From: Kappaphycus alvarezii
Taxonomy: Eukaryota > Rhodophyta > Florideophyceae > Gigartinales > Solieriaceae
Direction: 5' to 3'
Assembly: GCA_002205965.3 (NCBI GenBank)
Contig: NADL03000477.1
Span: 124,001-188,000, forward strand
Length of the DNA: 64,000 bases
Part shown: piece by piece, positions 21,613 to 32,449 of the stretch
Numbering within the stretch: the stretch's first letter is position 1
Layout: every line of letters starts with the position of its first letter
Made by a program: the position numbers and the translations under genes
Notes under the pieces: model-generated
The model's input: only the letters and a program-made list of their open reading frames with translations
Database searches by the model: none
Told to the model about the DNA's origin: nothing

Positions 21613-22617
21613 AGTGCAATGCGCAGTGCGCAGTTCTTCTCGTCTAGGAACGGAACACCGTCAGACAATGAGAAGCCGAACACACACACACGAAGACCCA
21701 CAGGGTTTTCGCTGTCCTTATTTCTCTTTAAGCTCCCTGCGATGCAGTAGCACAGCTCGCCGACGGCGAGGAGAAATGGAGTTGGAAGAGCGAGGGTAAT
21801 TCCTCGACATCTGGACTGTATACTTGTCCTCCGGGTTGTAAGGCCGGGTCGTGGTCCGCAGAATGGTACAAACTTGGTATGGGACTAATTCAAAGAACAT
21901 TATACACCAGGGGTGTAATACTGGACAAAGAAGATGTAATATGGGGTCAGCTGTGCTGAATATCTCCTTTGACGGTAAGGATGTTGTCACCAACGACAAC
22001 CTTGAAGTTCCTATTTGTATATAGACGCCAGAGTTTGGGGCGAAAAGCGTGAGTAAATATCACAAACAAACAATAAAAGGGTAGTACAATGTTGGATAGA
22101 GAGGGGGAATAGAAAGGGAGACCCGGGCGGATAAGCGTGGCTATAGCCAAAGTTGCCGTTCAATGCGTCTGCAAAGGCGGAAGTTGGGAGTCAAATTCAG
22201 AGCCAACACCGGGGTGGCTGTTTAATCTGGGGCCTTAGTGGCCAGGTAGGTATAAATATTAGTTAACTAGGTTAGGGTTATCTACGACGGAGGGGAGAGT
22301 GAAGTTAGGGTCAGGCAAGTTAGGGAGATCCAACTTAGAGATAAGTAAATTCGACACTTGGCCCAATAGGTTCCTTTCACCTGCGAAAATATCAGGTCCC
22401 ATTTGGGGCCGGGTGGTCCAGATTGCGAGCCCTCAAGCCCCACCGGGTGAGTATACAGTACTAGGAATAATAGTGAACGACAAAATAAAATTGCCCTTAC
22501 TGTACAGTACAGTACAGTGCATGCCGGTTGGCAGTGAATTAGATCAAAAAAAGATCACTAAAATTATCTCTGCCGATGGCAGTACAGTTTGTGTGCCAAT
22601 TGCACTACAGTCGTCTC
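21613..22617 (+). repeat. R1 repeat, well-preserved copy 1 (~1 kb)
   Basis: This is highly similar to 59764-60745 over almost its whole length, in the same orientation. Landmarks are TAGTGCAATGCGC at the start, an (AC)n tract followed by CGAAGACCCACAGG, GCGATGCAGTAGCACAGCTC, AGAAAGGGAGACCCGGGCGG, and TACAGTACAGTACAG near the end. A TATAAATA word lies at about 22251. It contains short ORFs on both strands with no recognisable domain. It could be an LTR with adjoining leader or a non-autonomous element; no terminal inverted repeat or target-site duplication was seen. Confidence 0.75.
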
Positions 22618-23324
22618 AGGTGTCAATAGAAATCATCGAATTTGGACGTCCGAAACCGACACAATCGCCAGCAAGGCTTCGCATGTAGTAAATGCACTAC
22701 ATTGACTCGAAAGATGAAAAGGGATCAGAAAAATCAGGACACCTTCTGCTCCGATCTAAACGTGTACGAGGTACTAAATTTCTCCACTGTAGGAATCAGA
22801 ATGAGGAGTCGCGCGGAGATATTTCACGGAATGTCACTCGAGAGCAGGGCTGAAAAATCGTTGGTTTGGAAAGCTCAAGTTAATGCTTTCTGCAGATCCG
22901 TGGGAATCTTATTCAGAAGTCCACCGCAGAACACTCACTTCAAATCTGGGGATGGCTTTTCCACAAGTATTGGTAAATACCCTTAAGGATACCGACTATA
23001 GATGGTGGCGTCATTTGCATCAAGGTGGATGTGGCCAATGCAAACGTACCGTTTTGGATCGTACTAGAGACACTGGAATCTTATAAAATGATTGCAGATA
23101 ACGTGGACAACGAACTTATGTCGAAGTCAGCCAATTTAAAAATGCCAATTGTACGAAAAAGAGGACACCTCTATGTCTAATGGGATTCTAGTGAGATAAT
23201 GTCGACACAAGTACTCAGCTAAAGCGTCCCCACCTTCATTTCTCTAATCTGTCGGCGAGGAAATTATTTAATCTGGTGTCAAGAGCAAAGAAGGAGCAAG
23301 GGTCACCCGAGACTCGTAAAATAA
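22618..23324 (+). other. Internal Copia A sequence, unrecognised
   Basis: Between the R1 copy and the integrase the plus strand holds short open frames (22642-22986, 22883-23086) without a protease DTG or other motif. By position it should be the protease and integrase N-terminal region. Confidence 0.35.
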
Positions 23325-24260
23325 TTGAGCAAATCAGCGAGTCCTGCAAAAAATGCCACCGCTTTGAGCCAAGGCCGTGATCTCCAGGTTACTATACCAA
23401 GCCGTATATTTTTCAACCTGGCGATTTACTTATATATCATTTATCTCAAAAATTTACCTGTACTGCATGTAGTCGACACACAAACCAGCTGCTCGAACGC
23501 ACATTTGGCGCACAGTTTGTCAACACAGTAATTCTGGAGCTCCTTCGTTGAGTTTTGGCCAACAATATAAACAGAAAAACCTGATCGGATGAGCATTGAC
23601 CAAGGAAGTCAGTTCCTATTGAATTCATTCGAGAAACTTTGGAGTAAAGCGGAAATAAGCTCTCCGTATCAGGGTTTGAGATCCATACATCTATTAGACC
23701 AGGAGAACGATATCATGGTCCTCTGCGCTGAACATACCAGAATATTATATATTCAGAGCCCGCAGTCGAGCCTTAATACGGCATAAGGCTTAGTATTAAA
23801 GCAGTGAGAGATAAAATGAACCCGATGGGCTAGTTACGTCCCTTCGTGTCCTCGGTGCTATGCCAAGGTTCTCCGCTAGTAATAGTCAGCTCCTTATCCA
23901 GGCTGAAAGAATGAGAGCACTGCAGATAGCTCGGGCGGAAATGGAAACGAATACATCTGAGTTGAAGTTCCAGACGATATTGAACTTCCAGATAACAAGT
24001 GCCTCCAAACATAAGTTAACTGATGGGCAAAAGATGCTTTTGTATCGCGAGAACGCTAAACCATACAAGTGGACTGTGCCATATAAGGTCACTCGTAGTG
24101 AAGGTTAGCAAGTATTCATCGAATGTAATGGATCAGAGGTCCAACACTATAGGGCACGAGTAAAGTCTTGTTTCTATGATACATCTGGGGACTTGATTGG
24201 AACTGACGCTATCCAAGTTCTCCATCCCAAGGATCCCAGGTGTTACTCTCGGTCGAAAGA
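23325..24260 (+). pseudogene. Copia A integrase
   Basis: The parts come from several frames. VLHVVDTQTS (about 23457) matches the LHVVDxxT block of this integrase type. SIDQGSQFLLNSF (23590) matches the second-Asp block. GERYHGPLR (about 23705) matches the H-x-GERYHxPLR block that follows it. From 23860 the C-terminal region is nearly continuous: ERMRALQIARAEMETN, then DGQKMLLYREN and KWTVPYKV, then after a stop VKSCFYDT to about 24175. The catalytic Glu region is not preserved in one frame. Stops and frame changes rule out function. Confidence 0.65.
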
Positions 24261-25394
24261 AGTTTAGAGTAATCATAAGCAACCGGATATCAGTGAAATC
24301 AACTTTAAGTGATGCGTGCGCAGCGCTGGTGTGAAACGCAAGAAAGACAGAAACAAGACGGTTGAACAGGTCTGAACCATGTGAGAAGCAATCGCATCGT
24401 CCATTAAATTCTATTGCTCACAACTTACCAAGCGTTACATCAGAGGTACTGCTGCCAAAATGGTAGAAGAGGAAATCAAAACTACTAGTGTATGGACTGG
24501 AGCTATGATTCAAACCATATGCGAACTGATAGCTACTGTTGGAAAGCAAAAGAAGTGCTCTTGTTCAGTTAACTGCGAATGGATTCAATGCCTTGCCCTT
24601 GTTTCGCTCGGGCCGTAGCGCTGGAATTTTCTCGGCGCACCACACAATCCTTTCAAAGTCATTCATGTATTTAGTTCTTGAGCGAGAAGCCTTTCTATCC
24701 GAATGAAATCTCAAAAAAGAAGGGCCATGTACTGAATAGGCGCTTTTTCAATGTAGAGGAGTCCAAGAAGATTGCGACTAGACAGTGACATTGTTTCCCC
24801 TTTGAAATTTCGGTCAACCTAGGCTAGGATTCTTTTCTCATTGGCACCCACTGTACTGTACTGTATACAGTGAGAGCAATTGTTTGTGATTGTTTCACTG
24901 TATTGTGCTGTAATGAAAATGGTGGGGCAGGTACTGTAGGTGGTGGCACTTTAAAAACTTACACTGCTAGTTTTCAGGATTGCCGAGTGTACAGTACAAC
25001 AGTACAGTAAAGTACAGTACAATATGGTTTTCGGCAGTAGGCAATGGGTAGTGTTTACAGTAGGTTTGTTGTTTGCGCGGATCCAACGCGACCGAGACAC
25101 GCTCTTGTCCAAGACGCTCTTGTCAGTTTTATGTTTGTTTTTGTGCTGTTTCACGTGGAGGCATCTCAAACACGCCATTTGCCTCGCCAACCATCGCTTC
25201 TCGCAGTCGCGCACAGACATGCCATCACAACACACTGTCCGCAGCGCAGGCGACCAACCGTCCCGCCTTCGCCTCTCAGCCTACACTGAGTCGGCTATAC
25301 CAACGCAGCACCACCACCGGCAGTCTCTCAATTTCCCTTCTCTCGATCCATTGCGCTCCGCCTGCACACACCTTTTACTTTATCCACGCTCACC
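24261..25394. other. Intergenic sequence with TACAGTA-rich words, upstream of the methyltransferase gene
   Basis: Composition changes from AT-rich to mixed. Words of the TACAGTA/TACTGTA type are dense at 24849-24870 and 24989-25022 (for example GTACAGTACAACAGTACAG). From about 25070 the sequence is GC-richer and open in several frames at once, on both strands, which reflects composition. It would contain the promoter and 5' UTR of the gene starting at 25395. No convincing TATA box was identified. Confidence 0.45.
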
Positions 25395-26212
25395 TTGCGC
25401 GCAATGACACGGCACACGGGGAAACGTCGCTATTCGGCTCGGCATATTCTGCCGCTGTTGCTACCGTTTGTCGTTTTATTCTTGCTTGTGCCTTTTGGGA
25501 ACAAGGGAAAGCGGGAGGAAAAGGTGGACCAGGTCGACCAGGTCGACCGATATCTGGATTGCGAGAATACCGTACGGTTGGGCGATGGCTATGGTGGATG
25601 GGTTTTATGTCAGCCGATGAGGGAAGGTGGCTTAGAGGGTGGGCTTGTGTATACGGTGGGTGTGGGGAGGAACATCGAGTGGGATCGTGCCATGATTGAA
25701 CGGTATACCACCGAGCATCATGGCTGGGATCCGACACCCACGGCAAAGGATTTCGTGGGCAAGGTTGATCTGCCCGCCCAGTTTCATTTTCATGCGGTAG
25801 GTCTGGCAGCGGTGGATGGTAATTTGACGTTGAAGTTGCCGGAGAGTAATGGCGATAGTTTTACAGTCATGGAGTTTGAGGAAAAGGCACAGGAGGGTAT
25901 GATTGTTGATGTACCGGTTTGGCGGTTGGAGACGATGATGCGCAGTTTGAATCACAGTTGGTTGGCTATTTTGAAGGTGGATATTGAGGGGGGGAGTTTG
26001 AGGTCTTGAACAAGTGGGCAGAGGAAGCGTACCGTGTCGCCGCTGACCAGGTGCTCATTGAGTTTCATGAAAGATACTTTCGACATTGGAGTAACTGGAC
26101 TCGCCTGGTGCCGGATGCTATTTCTACTATGGATGGGTTGGGATTTCGACTGGTGCACCGTACCCGACTGGAATGCTCATTTGCGCGCAAGGAGACTATC
26201 GCCCAAGGGTAG
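25395..26212 (+). CDS. Membrane-anchored FkbM/PF13383-like methyltransferase, one frameshift
   Basis: The predicted protein is about 270 residues. Met4 (25404) is an alternative start. A short basic N-terminus is followed by a hydrophobic helix (about residues 19-37, ILPLLLPFVVLFLLVPF), giving a type II signal anchor, then a charged stem with three VDQ units. The catalytic-type region begins VYTVGVGRNIEWDRAMIERY, with HHGWDPTPT, then ILKVDIEGG and, in the next frame, EFEVL, LIEFHERYF. This is the layout of FkbM/Methyltransf_22-type SAM-dependent methyltransferases, with the GxGxxxxxD-like motif and the conserved DIEGxE. Substrate unknown; glycan or lipid acceptors in the Golgi would fit a type II enzyme. 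The frame breaks in a run of six G (25989-25994); a seventh G would restore the expected DIEGGE motif. It may be an assembly error or a true mutation. Confidence 0.7.
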
Positions 26213-26639
26213 GCAGCCAGTCGTAGAATGGAACGCTAAAATGTGGTTTGCTGGGGCTCACGATTTCTTGTGGTACTTTCAAAGATATCGTCATTGCTCG
26301 TATTTCGCCTTACTTCACTGCTGGACAAGTGTCTCTAGGTATTTATTCCACACGGTCAAAATAGCCACTATGTCCCCGACAGCGTATGATCCGCTACCAC
26401 ACCACCACGCGACACTCCCTCATACCAAACGTCCCACTGGTTTCTTTACTCTACACCACTGCATTCCCCTCGCTGCATCGCCGCTCCCATCGCTTCGCGC
26501 CCTTCATCTCACACACACAACTAAATACACATCTTCCTTCCATACCCTCCATGCAAATCATCTACCGCCCCATCTCTCCGCCACCAACTCGACCCCCGTC
26601 TTAACCGCGCTCCACTTCGCCTCTCATCCTCTCTTCTCC
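26213..26639. other. Intergenic region between the methyltransferase and the membrane protein
   Basis: The frame that contains the downstream gene is open through this region, but it is pyrimidine-rich and the translation is a low-complexity His/Pro/Thr sequence. The Met at 26640 is directly followed by a good signal peptide and is the better start. This stretch then serves as the 3' UTR of one gene and the promoter or 5' UTR of the next. Confidence 0.45.
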
Positions 26640-29077
26640 ATGTTCCCTCTTCATTTCCCCTTTCCTGTGCTCCACTTCCTTCTCCTTTCTTTTCCCATCA
26701 CGCTCGCTCTCGCCAACTCCTCTCCCGTCTCTGGCGATTTCGTCTGCTCCGACCCACCCGTTCCTTCCGAAAACAGTTGTCTGCCCAATTTCTTCAGGGA
26801 CCGCGCTTTGTACGAGCCCTGCCGAACATCCATATGCTACCTCTTCCTTCAAGAGGCTCCCTTCATAACACTCAACGCCACTCACTTTTCTGCTTTCGCC
26901 GACGACCTTCAAACCCCCTTTCCCTGTTCCTCCCCGGGCACTCTCCATGCCTCCCTCTCTGGACTCGCCTTCCATCTCCACGCACGGACCAGCTCTGCCA
27001 ACAGTAGCTGCATATGGGCAGGCCCCATCTCTCAGTGTTCCTTCAACACTCTAGTCGACTTTACCGCCGCCACCGCCATTGAGGGCTACCAATTCGCCGT
27101 AACCGGTCTTCTCCTTGAAACCCCCTCACGCCAATGCCACCACATTCCGTCCGCCCCCTTCATCGACAACGCCATGGTAATCATCGGCAAAACAGACCCC
27201 GAGAACCCCACCGTCCGCTCCCCCTCTACCAGCTTCTTCGTCCTTTCCGCTGGTCCACCTGGGGCATATTCGCCGCAATCACCCTTCTCTTCCTCATCGT
27301 CTCCCTCATAATCGCCCTCCGTGTCCGAGTCGCCCGTCGTCGCTCACTCGTCACCGCCTTTTTCATCTTTGCCGGCGAACGCGACCAGGCCGTCGCCCAT
27401 GAGCGCGAGCTACGTCGCAATTCAAAACGTGAAAACCCGGCCCCCGTCCCGAAAAAGTCATGGGCCGTGCGATGGCGCCCGTATCGCCGCCGCAGGAAGC
27501 CCTCCCGCCTGACCGTTACCACCACTACAACGAATACTACCACGCCTTCTGTGTCGTTTCCGTCGTCGGAGCCACGTACGCGCAGGCTTCTGCCGCTGCG
27601 TCTGCAGCAGCAACGTGAACAGCGGCATGAGCAGTTGCAGGAGGAAGAAGGTAATGTTGTGGCCATGGCGACAAAGTACGGCTTGAGTATGACGTTGTTT
27701 CGTATCTCGCTGCTCGCCTTTCTGGGCGTGTTTGCTTTGTTTTACGAGGTCGCCGTGGTCAATTTCGTGTTTCAGCAAAGCAGAGTGGAGATCGGAAAGA
27801 GTGTCAGGAATCTCTCGAGTCGCGAATTGGCCCAGTATGCCGTGTTGAAGAATTCGGCCTTGGAGAATGTTTGGAATGCTACAGGTATGATCCCTGCAAT
27901 CGTGTACCCTTTTGCATTGTGTGGAATAGAGACTTGGTCCGCTTTGCGGCAAAGCTGCCGGGGTGTTGGCCTTGGGAAACCGTTCTGACTCTTTTCTTTT
28001 CTTTTCGTGTTTGTCACGGTTTTGTTTGCGTGCATGAAACGCACGCATTTGTTGCGATGTGGAAATGCGCACCGCATATTGGGTGGCGTGACTTGAAACC
28101 CGTCTGAACGCTTCGTTTTGGTTTCTTTTTTTGCTTTGTCACACGGCGATAACTCATTTCTTGCAATCGCGATAGTTAATCCGAGGGGAGTGCCATTTCA
28201 GGACGTGGCACCGGGGGACGTACCGTGGGCACGATGTGATTCCGGTGTGGAATGCATCGAGTGGGTGGCGGATGAAGACAATCCGGTCAACTTTGACGTT
28301 ACCTTTGAAATACTCGGGGTTTTTCTTGTCAAAAGCCTCGACCTCTGCAGTAGGTTTCGCTTATCTTTGTTCCTTGTCGGGATGGTTGCGCGATATTTGA
28401 GAAATGCCGTCTAGCTGACCTCAAAAACTTTTGTTAATCATTATTTGAATGTCTGGGTGCAGAAGAATTGACAATTTTCGAGACGAGAGACATTTTGTAT
28501 CAGTTCAACGCTGGCTGGCTGTACAACAACGTGAGTGACTTTAGTCAGCGGACACAAGTTGATAGAGAGCTTGTCGCATTGCGGATCAACGGGACAGTAA
28601 GTCACTATTCTTCATATCACCACAGAAGCCCCCTTGCTAACCGACAAGAAAAACGCAGTCCAACGTGCAGACGGCCACAGGCCAGAAAGACAATAACTGA
28701 CACAAGTTTCATTTGACACGCGTCTGCTGCTCCAAAAGATCCGGAAACTGATTGAGGACGAAATTGGAGAAGCGGGATCATGCTCAAGCCCAACTAGGAC
28801 AGATATTGGGCCGTTGATTATCCTGGTGCCATGTTCACTCGTTGTGTTACCGCCATTGTTCCTGTCGTTGCTGGCGTTATTCTGGTGGCCGGATGGTAAC
28901 GGCGGGGTGGGTGCAGAGGCTCAAAGCGACGAGGAGCACGGTTCAATAAGAGAGAGCAGCATTGAGAATGCGGAAAGTGGGAGCATGTTGGAGGAAATTG
29001 AAGATGACACTGCTGAACCTGAGCAAAAGGACGACGAGGTAAGAAAAGAAGATGCGTCGGCTTCGAACAATGTGTAG
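26640..29077 (+). CDS. Multi-exon membrane protein with signal peptide, unknown family
   Basis: I do not recognise the family. Met at 26640 starts a hydrophobic signal peptide (residues ~1-25, ending ALA). About 175 extracellular residues follow with many Cys and several N-x-S/T sites. A first transmembrane helix (WGIFAAITLLFLIVSLIIAL) lies in the +2 frame, so one base appears to be missing near 27190-27240. A strongly basic Arg-rich loop of about 110 residues follows, then a second hydrophobic segment (LFRISLLAFLGVFALFYEVAVV). Exons: 26640-27884, 28176-28349, 28463-28596, 28659-29077. The last exon needs another missing base near 28697. It contains a third helix (IGPLIILVPCSLVVLPPLFL) and an acidic Glu/Ser tail ending in a stop at 29075-29077. 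Introns are GTATGA...TAG, GTAGGT...CAG and GTAAGT...CAG, with matching phases. A receptor or channel-like role is possible but not shown. Confidence 0.6.
27885..28175 (+). other. Intron 1 of the membrane-protein gene
   Basis: The donor is GTATGA and the acceptor CGATAG. The intron is phase 1. Splicing keeps the frame into the segment VNPRGVPFQDVAPGDVPW. The later acceptor at 28201 (TTTCAG) would bring a stop after twelve codons and was rejected. Confidence 0.5.
28350..28462 (+). other. Intron 2 of the membrane-protein gene
   Basis: The donor is GTAGGT, a branch-like GCTGAC lies near 28410-28416, and the acceptor is GTGCAG. Phase 1 on both sides joins LDLC to KELTIFE. Confidence 0.5.
28597..28658 (+). 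other. Intron 3 of the membrane-protein gene
   Basis: The donor is the consensus GTAAGT, a branch-like GCTAAC lies at about 28635, and the acceptor is ACGCAG. At 62 bp it has a typical fungal length. It is phase 0. The following exon runs into a stop at 28698-28700 unless one base is missing just before it. Confidence 0.5.
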
Positions 29078-30648
29078 AAAGGCTGTGAGTCGACAGCACC
29101 TGCAGTGCGGCACGACGAATGGATTCACCAGTCGTTGATGGCAGTGCGTGATGGGCTGTTGGAGGTTGTCGACGCAATTTTGGCAACGGCGTGATGAGTG
29201 TGTGTGTGTCCTTTCGGTTCACCGTTTCGGTTCGTTGTTTCGGTTCACTCAGTTTACCCGCGGTACATTTAATTTGCACAGTTAGAAGGGAACGGCCGGA
29301 ATGTGGCCTCCGCACCAGTAAAGTGACGCTTGTATCCGACAGGGGCCTGACCGAAAGCGTAAAGTGGTTTCGGTGGTTGAGAACACCGGTTCTGGTTCCA
29401 AGCGCTGAATCACTTGCGGGTAACTGCACGTGTGTGGAGAATGCTGCGGCAAGTCGCGTGACTGGAATTTCTCGCGATACATGTCGCCTTCACAGGTGAT
29501 GGCTATGGAGAAAATGCGCAGATTTGAATTGTGTGGTGGTGCCAAATACAAGCGAGGAGGCAAACCGGAACGGATTGCTGTGAGGGCGGGTGATTTACGG
29601 CGTGATTGGCTAGAGCGTGCTGCGGTGCTGCGATACTGCGGCGCTTTTCTGTGTTCTACGATGCTTGTGTGCAGGCCGCGGAATAGGCGAACCTTGACAA
29701 GATCAAAGTCGGGGTTATGATTGTGACCTCCTCCCAGCTGTCATTTTGCTTCAACCTATTTGACCACGGATGCAACTTGGGCAAGGCGGATGAAATGAGG
29801 AAATGTCGCAACTGCAGCGCTGCCTTTGATGCGACGGACGGATTTTTTCAGACTACGTGGCGTTGAAACTTTGTATCAAATATGCACCTTAGGGTTTATC
29901 TCATCAGTGGGACAGCATGTTAGCCGAAATCAACGCAAAGTGTATATATAACAAAGAAAGACACAATAGGATACTGTATTTCATGAATCATAGCCTGAGC
30001 TTGTGCAGGGGCGTCAGAAATGAGCTCCAAACCCGGCTGTGACTCAGTCCGTCTTGGTTATAAATATAGCAGCCGGATCGAAAGTTGGGATAAATACGGT
30101 ACATCGTGACACGGTTGGAGACAACATGCTTGACGACATACAAAAGTGCTATCATATATATCTACGACACTGCAGCTGAGCTATTGAGAGGTCAAGCAAT
30201 CCAGACGCAGATTATGGCGTTTATGCAAAGCGTTGCACACTGCCAACTGCAGTTTGCCAGCGCGGCAACATCCTGTGCGCAAAAACGTCATACGTACCCT
30301 CTCGCTGCTTCATGGTTGATGCGGGCGCTTTGTGACAACAGCGTCGCCCCGTATGACAGCATTTCCATTTTTCTACATTGACTCGCTCGGTTTGCAATGT
30401 GCATATTTCAAACTGCAAAATGCGGTGCCGACATAAAGGTTGACACAATTGTTAAGAACGATGGGGTCTCAAAAGTGGTCCTTTTTTGACAGTCTTTAAT
30501 TCGAGGCTGGCGTCGAGAATGCGTCCAAGAACTGCGTCAACTGGACAATCAAAAGAGAAGATTGAGCGGTTCAACTACTGTACACCATCATTGCTCCTAC
30601 GGTATAATCATCTTTACTTCCATACTTGTAAAGGGCCACTAAGATTGT
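29078..30648. other. No recognisable gene; short tandem repeat at 29212-29250
   Basis: Three 13-bp units beginning TTTCGGTTC follow one another at 29212-29250, after a GT run. Plus-strand ORFs at 29191-29499 and 29430-29720 lie in GC-rich sequence and show no domain I recognise. Part of this stretch is the 3' UTR of the membrane-protein gene, and the last part is the 3' end of the LINE copy on the minus strand. Confidence 0.4.
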
Positions 30649-31470
30649 CTAGCTGTGGAGCAGGAGGCAAACTTCTGCATGTTGCGGGCTACGACCAATC
30701 GCTGAAGCTGCACACGTTGACCAAATGGCATTGCCAAGCTTTTGATAAAGTCGACAGGATACCTTCGCCATAAAGCTTCCGATACGGACCGCCATAGCGG
30801 CCGCATACTCGTCGACCACCTTGCATGTGGTCTCTGATGAGCATCGCATGGGGCATCCCAGGGAATCAAAGACTAGCGGGAGAAACTGCAAGCCGACAAG
30901 CGGGCGCTCCGGTGAAGCACGGCCAGGAATGGCGGCGAGTTTGGTCGCATAGTCCCTCAGTTTCCGTCGTTCTGCCGCATTGGCGGCAGCGCGCGCTTCC
31001 CGGGCTCCCTTGGATAGGAAGCACTGCTGGAAAGGTAAGGAGACTGTGATGTTATACGCAACCGGGAGAGGGGGCGTAGGGTTTTCCGGAGTAGTCGGGT
31101 GGATGAGTATGTCAGCAGGTCGGGCGTCCATTCCGGGAAGTAAGTTCGGAACATCGTAGTGGACGCTAGCTCTAGTGGCTTTGAACAAGTCTTTGCCGAA
31201 CAGTTATACCACTGCATCGTGGCGGTTCTTCCAACCGAGACCTTTGTTACACAAGTCAGCGGCATGGTCGCCGAAGTGTTCCATAGGCGCCTTGCATTCC
31301 GCGCAAAGGAGCGGGGGCGTTTCGTCGAAGACGGGGACTCCTAAGTGGCACCGCAGCATCACTGACCACACATCATCGTATGTGTTGGTGACCACAGACG
31401 GACGGGCCGTGAGGAATGCCGCAGCAGGTGTATGCAAAACAGCGTTACGGCGGATTTCTATAAAGTACAA
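30649..31470 (-). pseudogene. LINE C-terminal region, best-preserved copy
   Basis: From 31470 downwards a single frame of about 270 codons is open except for one stop at 31204-31206 (probably CAA to TAA). It contains LRCHLGVPVFDE, then the zinc-type segment CAECKAPMEHFGDHAADLC, then LLPGMDARPADILIHP and PVAYNITVSLPF, then GAREARAAANAAERRKL, LPLVFDSLGCP and a helical C-terminus ending at 30649. The CCHC segment followed by RPAD...YNIT resembles the zinc finger and restriction-like endonuclease-like C-terminal domain of some non-LTR retrotransposons. The RT that should precede it is missing, so the copy is 5'-truncated at about 31470, next to a TACTGTA-rich word. The plus-strand ORFs over it are shadows. 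Confidence 0.7.
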
Positions 31471-32449
31471 TACTGTACTGTCTGAATACGATATTGAGAG
31501 AGACGATGTTTACAGTAAAGTACTCATTACTTATTCTATTGGAACCAAGTCAACATACGTTATTGTGCAGTGGCCCCCGTTATTTGCATCGCGTCATATG
31601 CGCATAACCGTTTTATGCGCACGTTGAACTGCTGCCCCGGGTAAAAAACCCTTTGCTAATTCCCAAAAACTCGCAAGGTCAAATGTAATCGCATAACTGC
31701 ATTCTCTTTGTAGTGAAATCCAGAAGTTTTGATAAAATTTGTCAGGGTCTATGGTGGAATAAAGTAGCTTTTCGAGCAGTTGTGCAGCTTTCAAGCAGTT
31801 ATTAATGAATTTAACTTTAGTAAACATGGTATATTTCTGTATGATACGAGTAAATTCGTATTTGCTCGCCAATTTTAAAACAATGCCAATTGTATTTTAA
31901 AAATCATCGCCCATTATTGAAGCAGTAAGTTACGGAGAACACAGTAAATTAAGAATGACCGCACCAAAAAGGAAATTAAAGTGTCAATTCCGCAATGTCC
32001 CAAGAACTACGAAACTGATCTGTCTCATTCTATCTTTAGAAACAAACGAAGTTTTGCACTTGACTCCCAGGGGCGCAAATTAGAATTATTGCCCCCAGAT
32101 CGAATTTTCTAAGTTTACCAAAGCCAGAACACTACCTCGATCGCAGTACTCACCGTACCCCTTCCCTCTATCGAAAATGGCTGCTTCTAGAAAGTGCAAT
32201 GCACAAGCCACATTGGCTCTCTTAACAGAGAAAGATACATAATGGCCACTGGAGATGGATGACTTTAGAACTAACCCTGGTCGCACGGATTCTGATGAAA
32301 AAAATGACAGCTACAGTCCGCTTTGGGATTCTTTTTACACTGCAGGAGGTTCCAAAGCCACTTGTGACATGGACAACTACAATTCCCGGCAATTTTAAAC
32401 CATTTGAAACAAATTCACTGCAAATATTGACTATTTTTACGAAATGAGG
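31471..32449. other. No recognisable gene
   Basis: AT-rich sequence with short ORFs on both strands. The longest is 92 codons (31594-31872, minus), without a known motif. It begins with TACAGTA-type words at 31467-31530. Confidence 0.4.

Larger units (their letters stand above)
19640..24260 (+). mobile_element. Copia A: decayed Ty1/Copia-like element interrupted by R1 repeats
   Basis: Gag (19640-20255), a zinc knuckle (20450-20491) and an integrase (23325-24260) lie in order on the plus strand. Protease, RT and RNase H were not found. Two copies of the dispersed repeat R1 (20765-21345 and 21613-22617) sit between gag and integrase. R1 may be an insertion, or it may be LTRs of a further element. 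The integrase C-terminus resembles that of Copia B (40200-40738) in type but not closely in sequence. Confidence 0.6.

Noticed and set aside
21718-21999. Minus-strand ORF in R1 with a counterpart at 59813-60148
   Set aside because: The match follows from the DNA repeat itself, and the reading frame is not conserved through indels, so there is no sign of coding constraint.
25024-25699. Several overlapping plus and minus ORFs around the start of the methyltransferase gene
   Set aside because: They are open because of GC-rich composition and have no conserved motif; only the frame starting at 25395 carries the domain.
25960-26010. An intron to explain the methyltransferase frame change
   Set aside because: No GT donor is placed suitably and the DIEGGE motif is continuous across the break apart from one missing G.
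26601-26981. 126-codon minus-strand ORF rich in Glu and Gly
   Set aside because: It is antisense to the signal-peptide exon of the membrane-protein gene and mirrors its pyrimidine-rich codons.
28601-28706. Alternative intron 3 (GTCACT donor, CACAAG acceptor) that would avoid the frameshift
   Set aside because: The donor is poor and overlaps a perfect GTAAGT; the 28597-28658 intron has good donor, branch and acceptor.
30825-31627. Plus-strand ORFs over the LINE fragment
   Set aside because: The minus strand carries the conserved LINE C-terminus; these are shadows.
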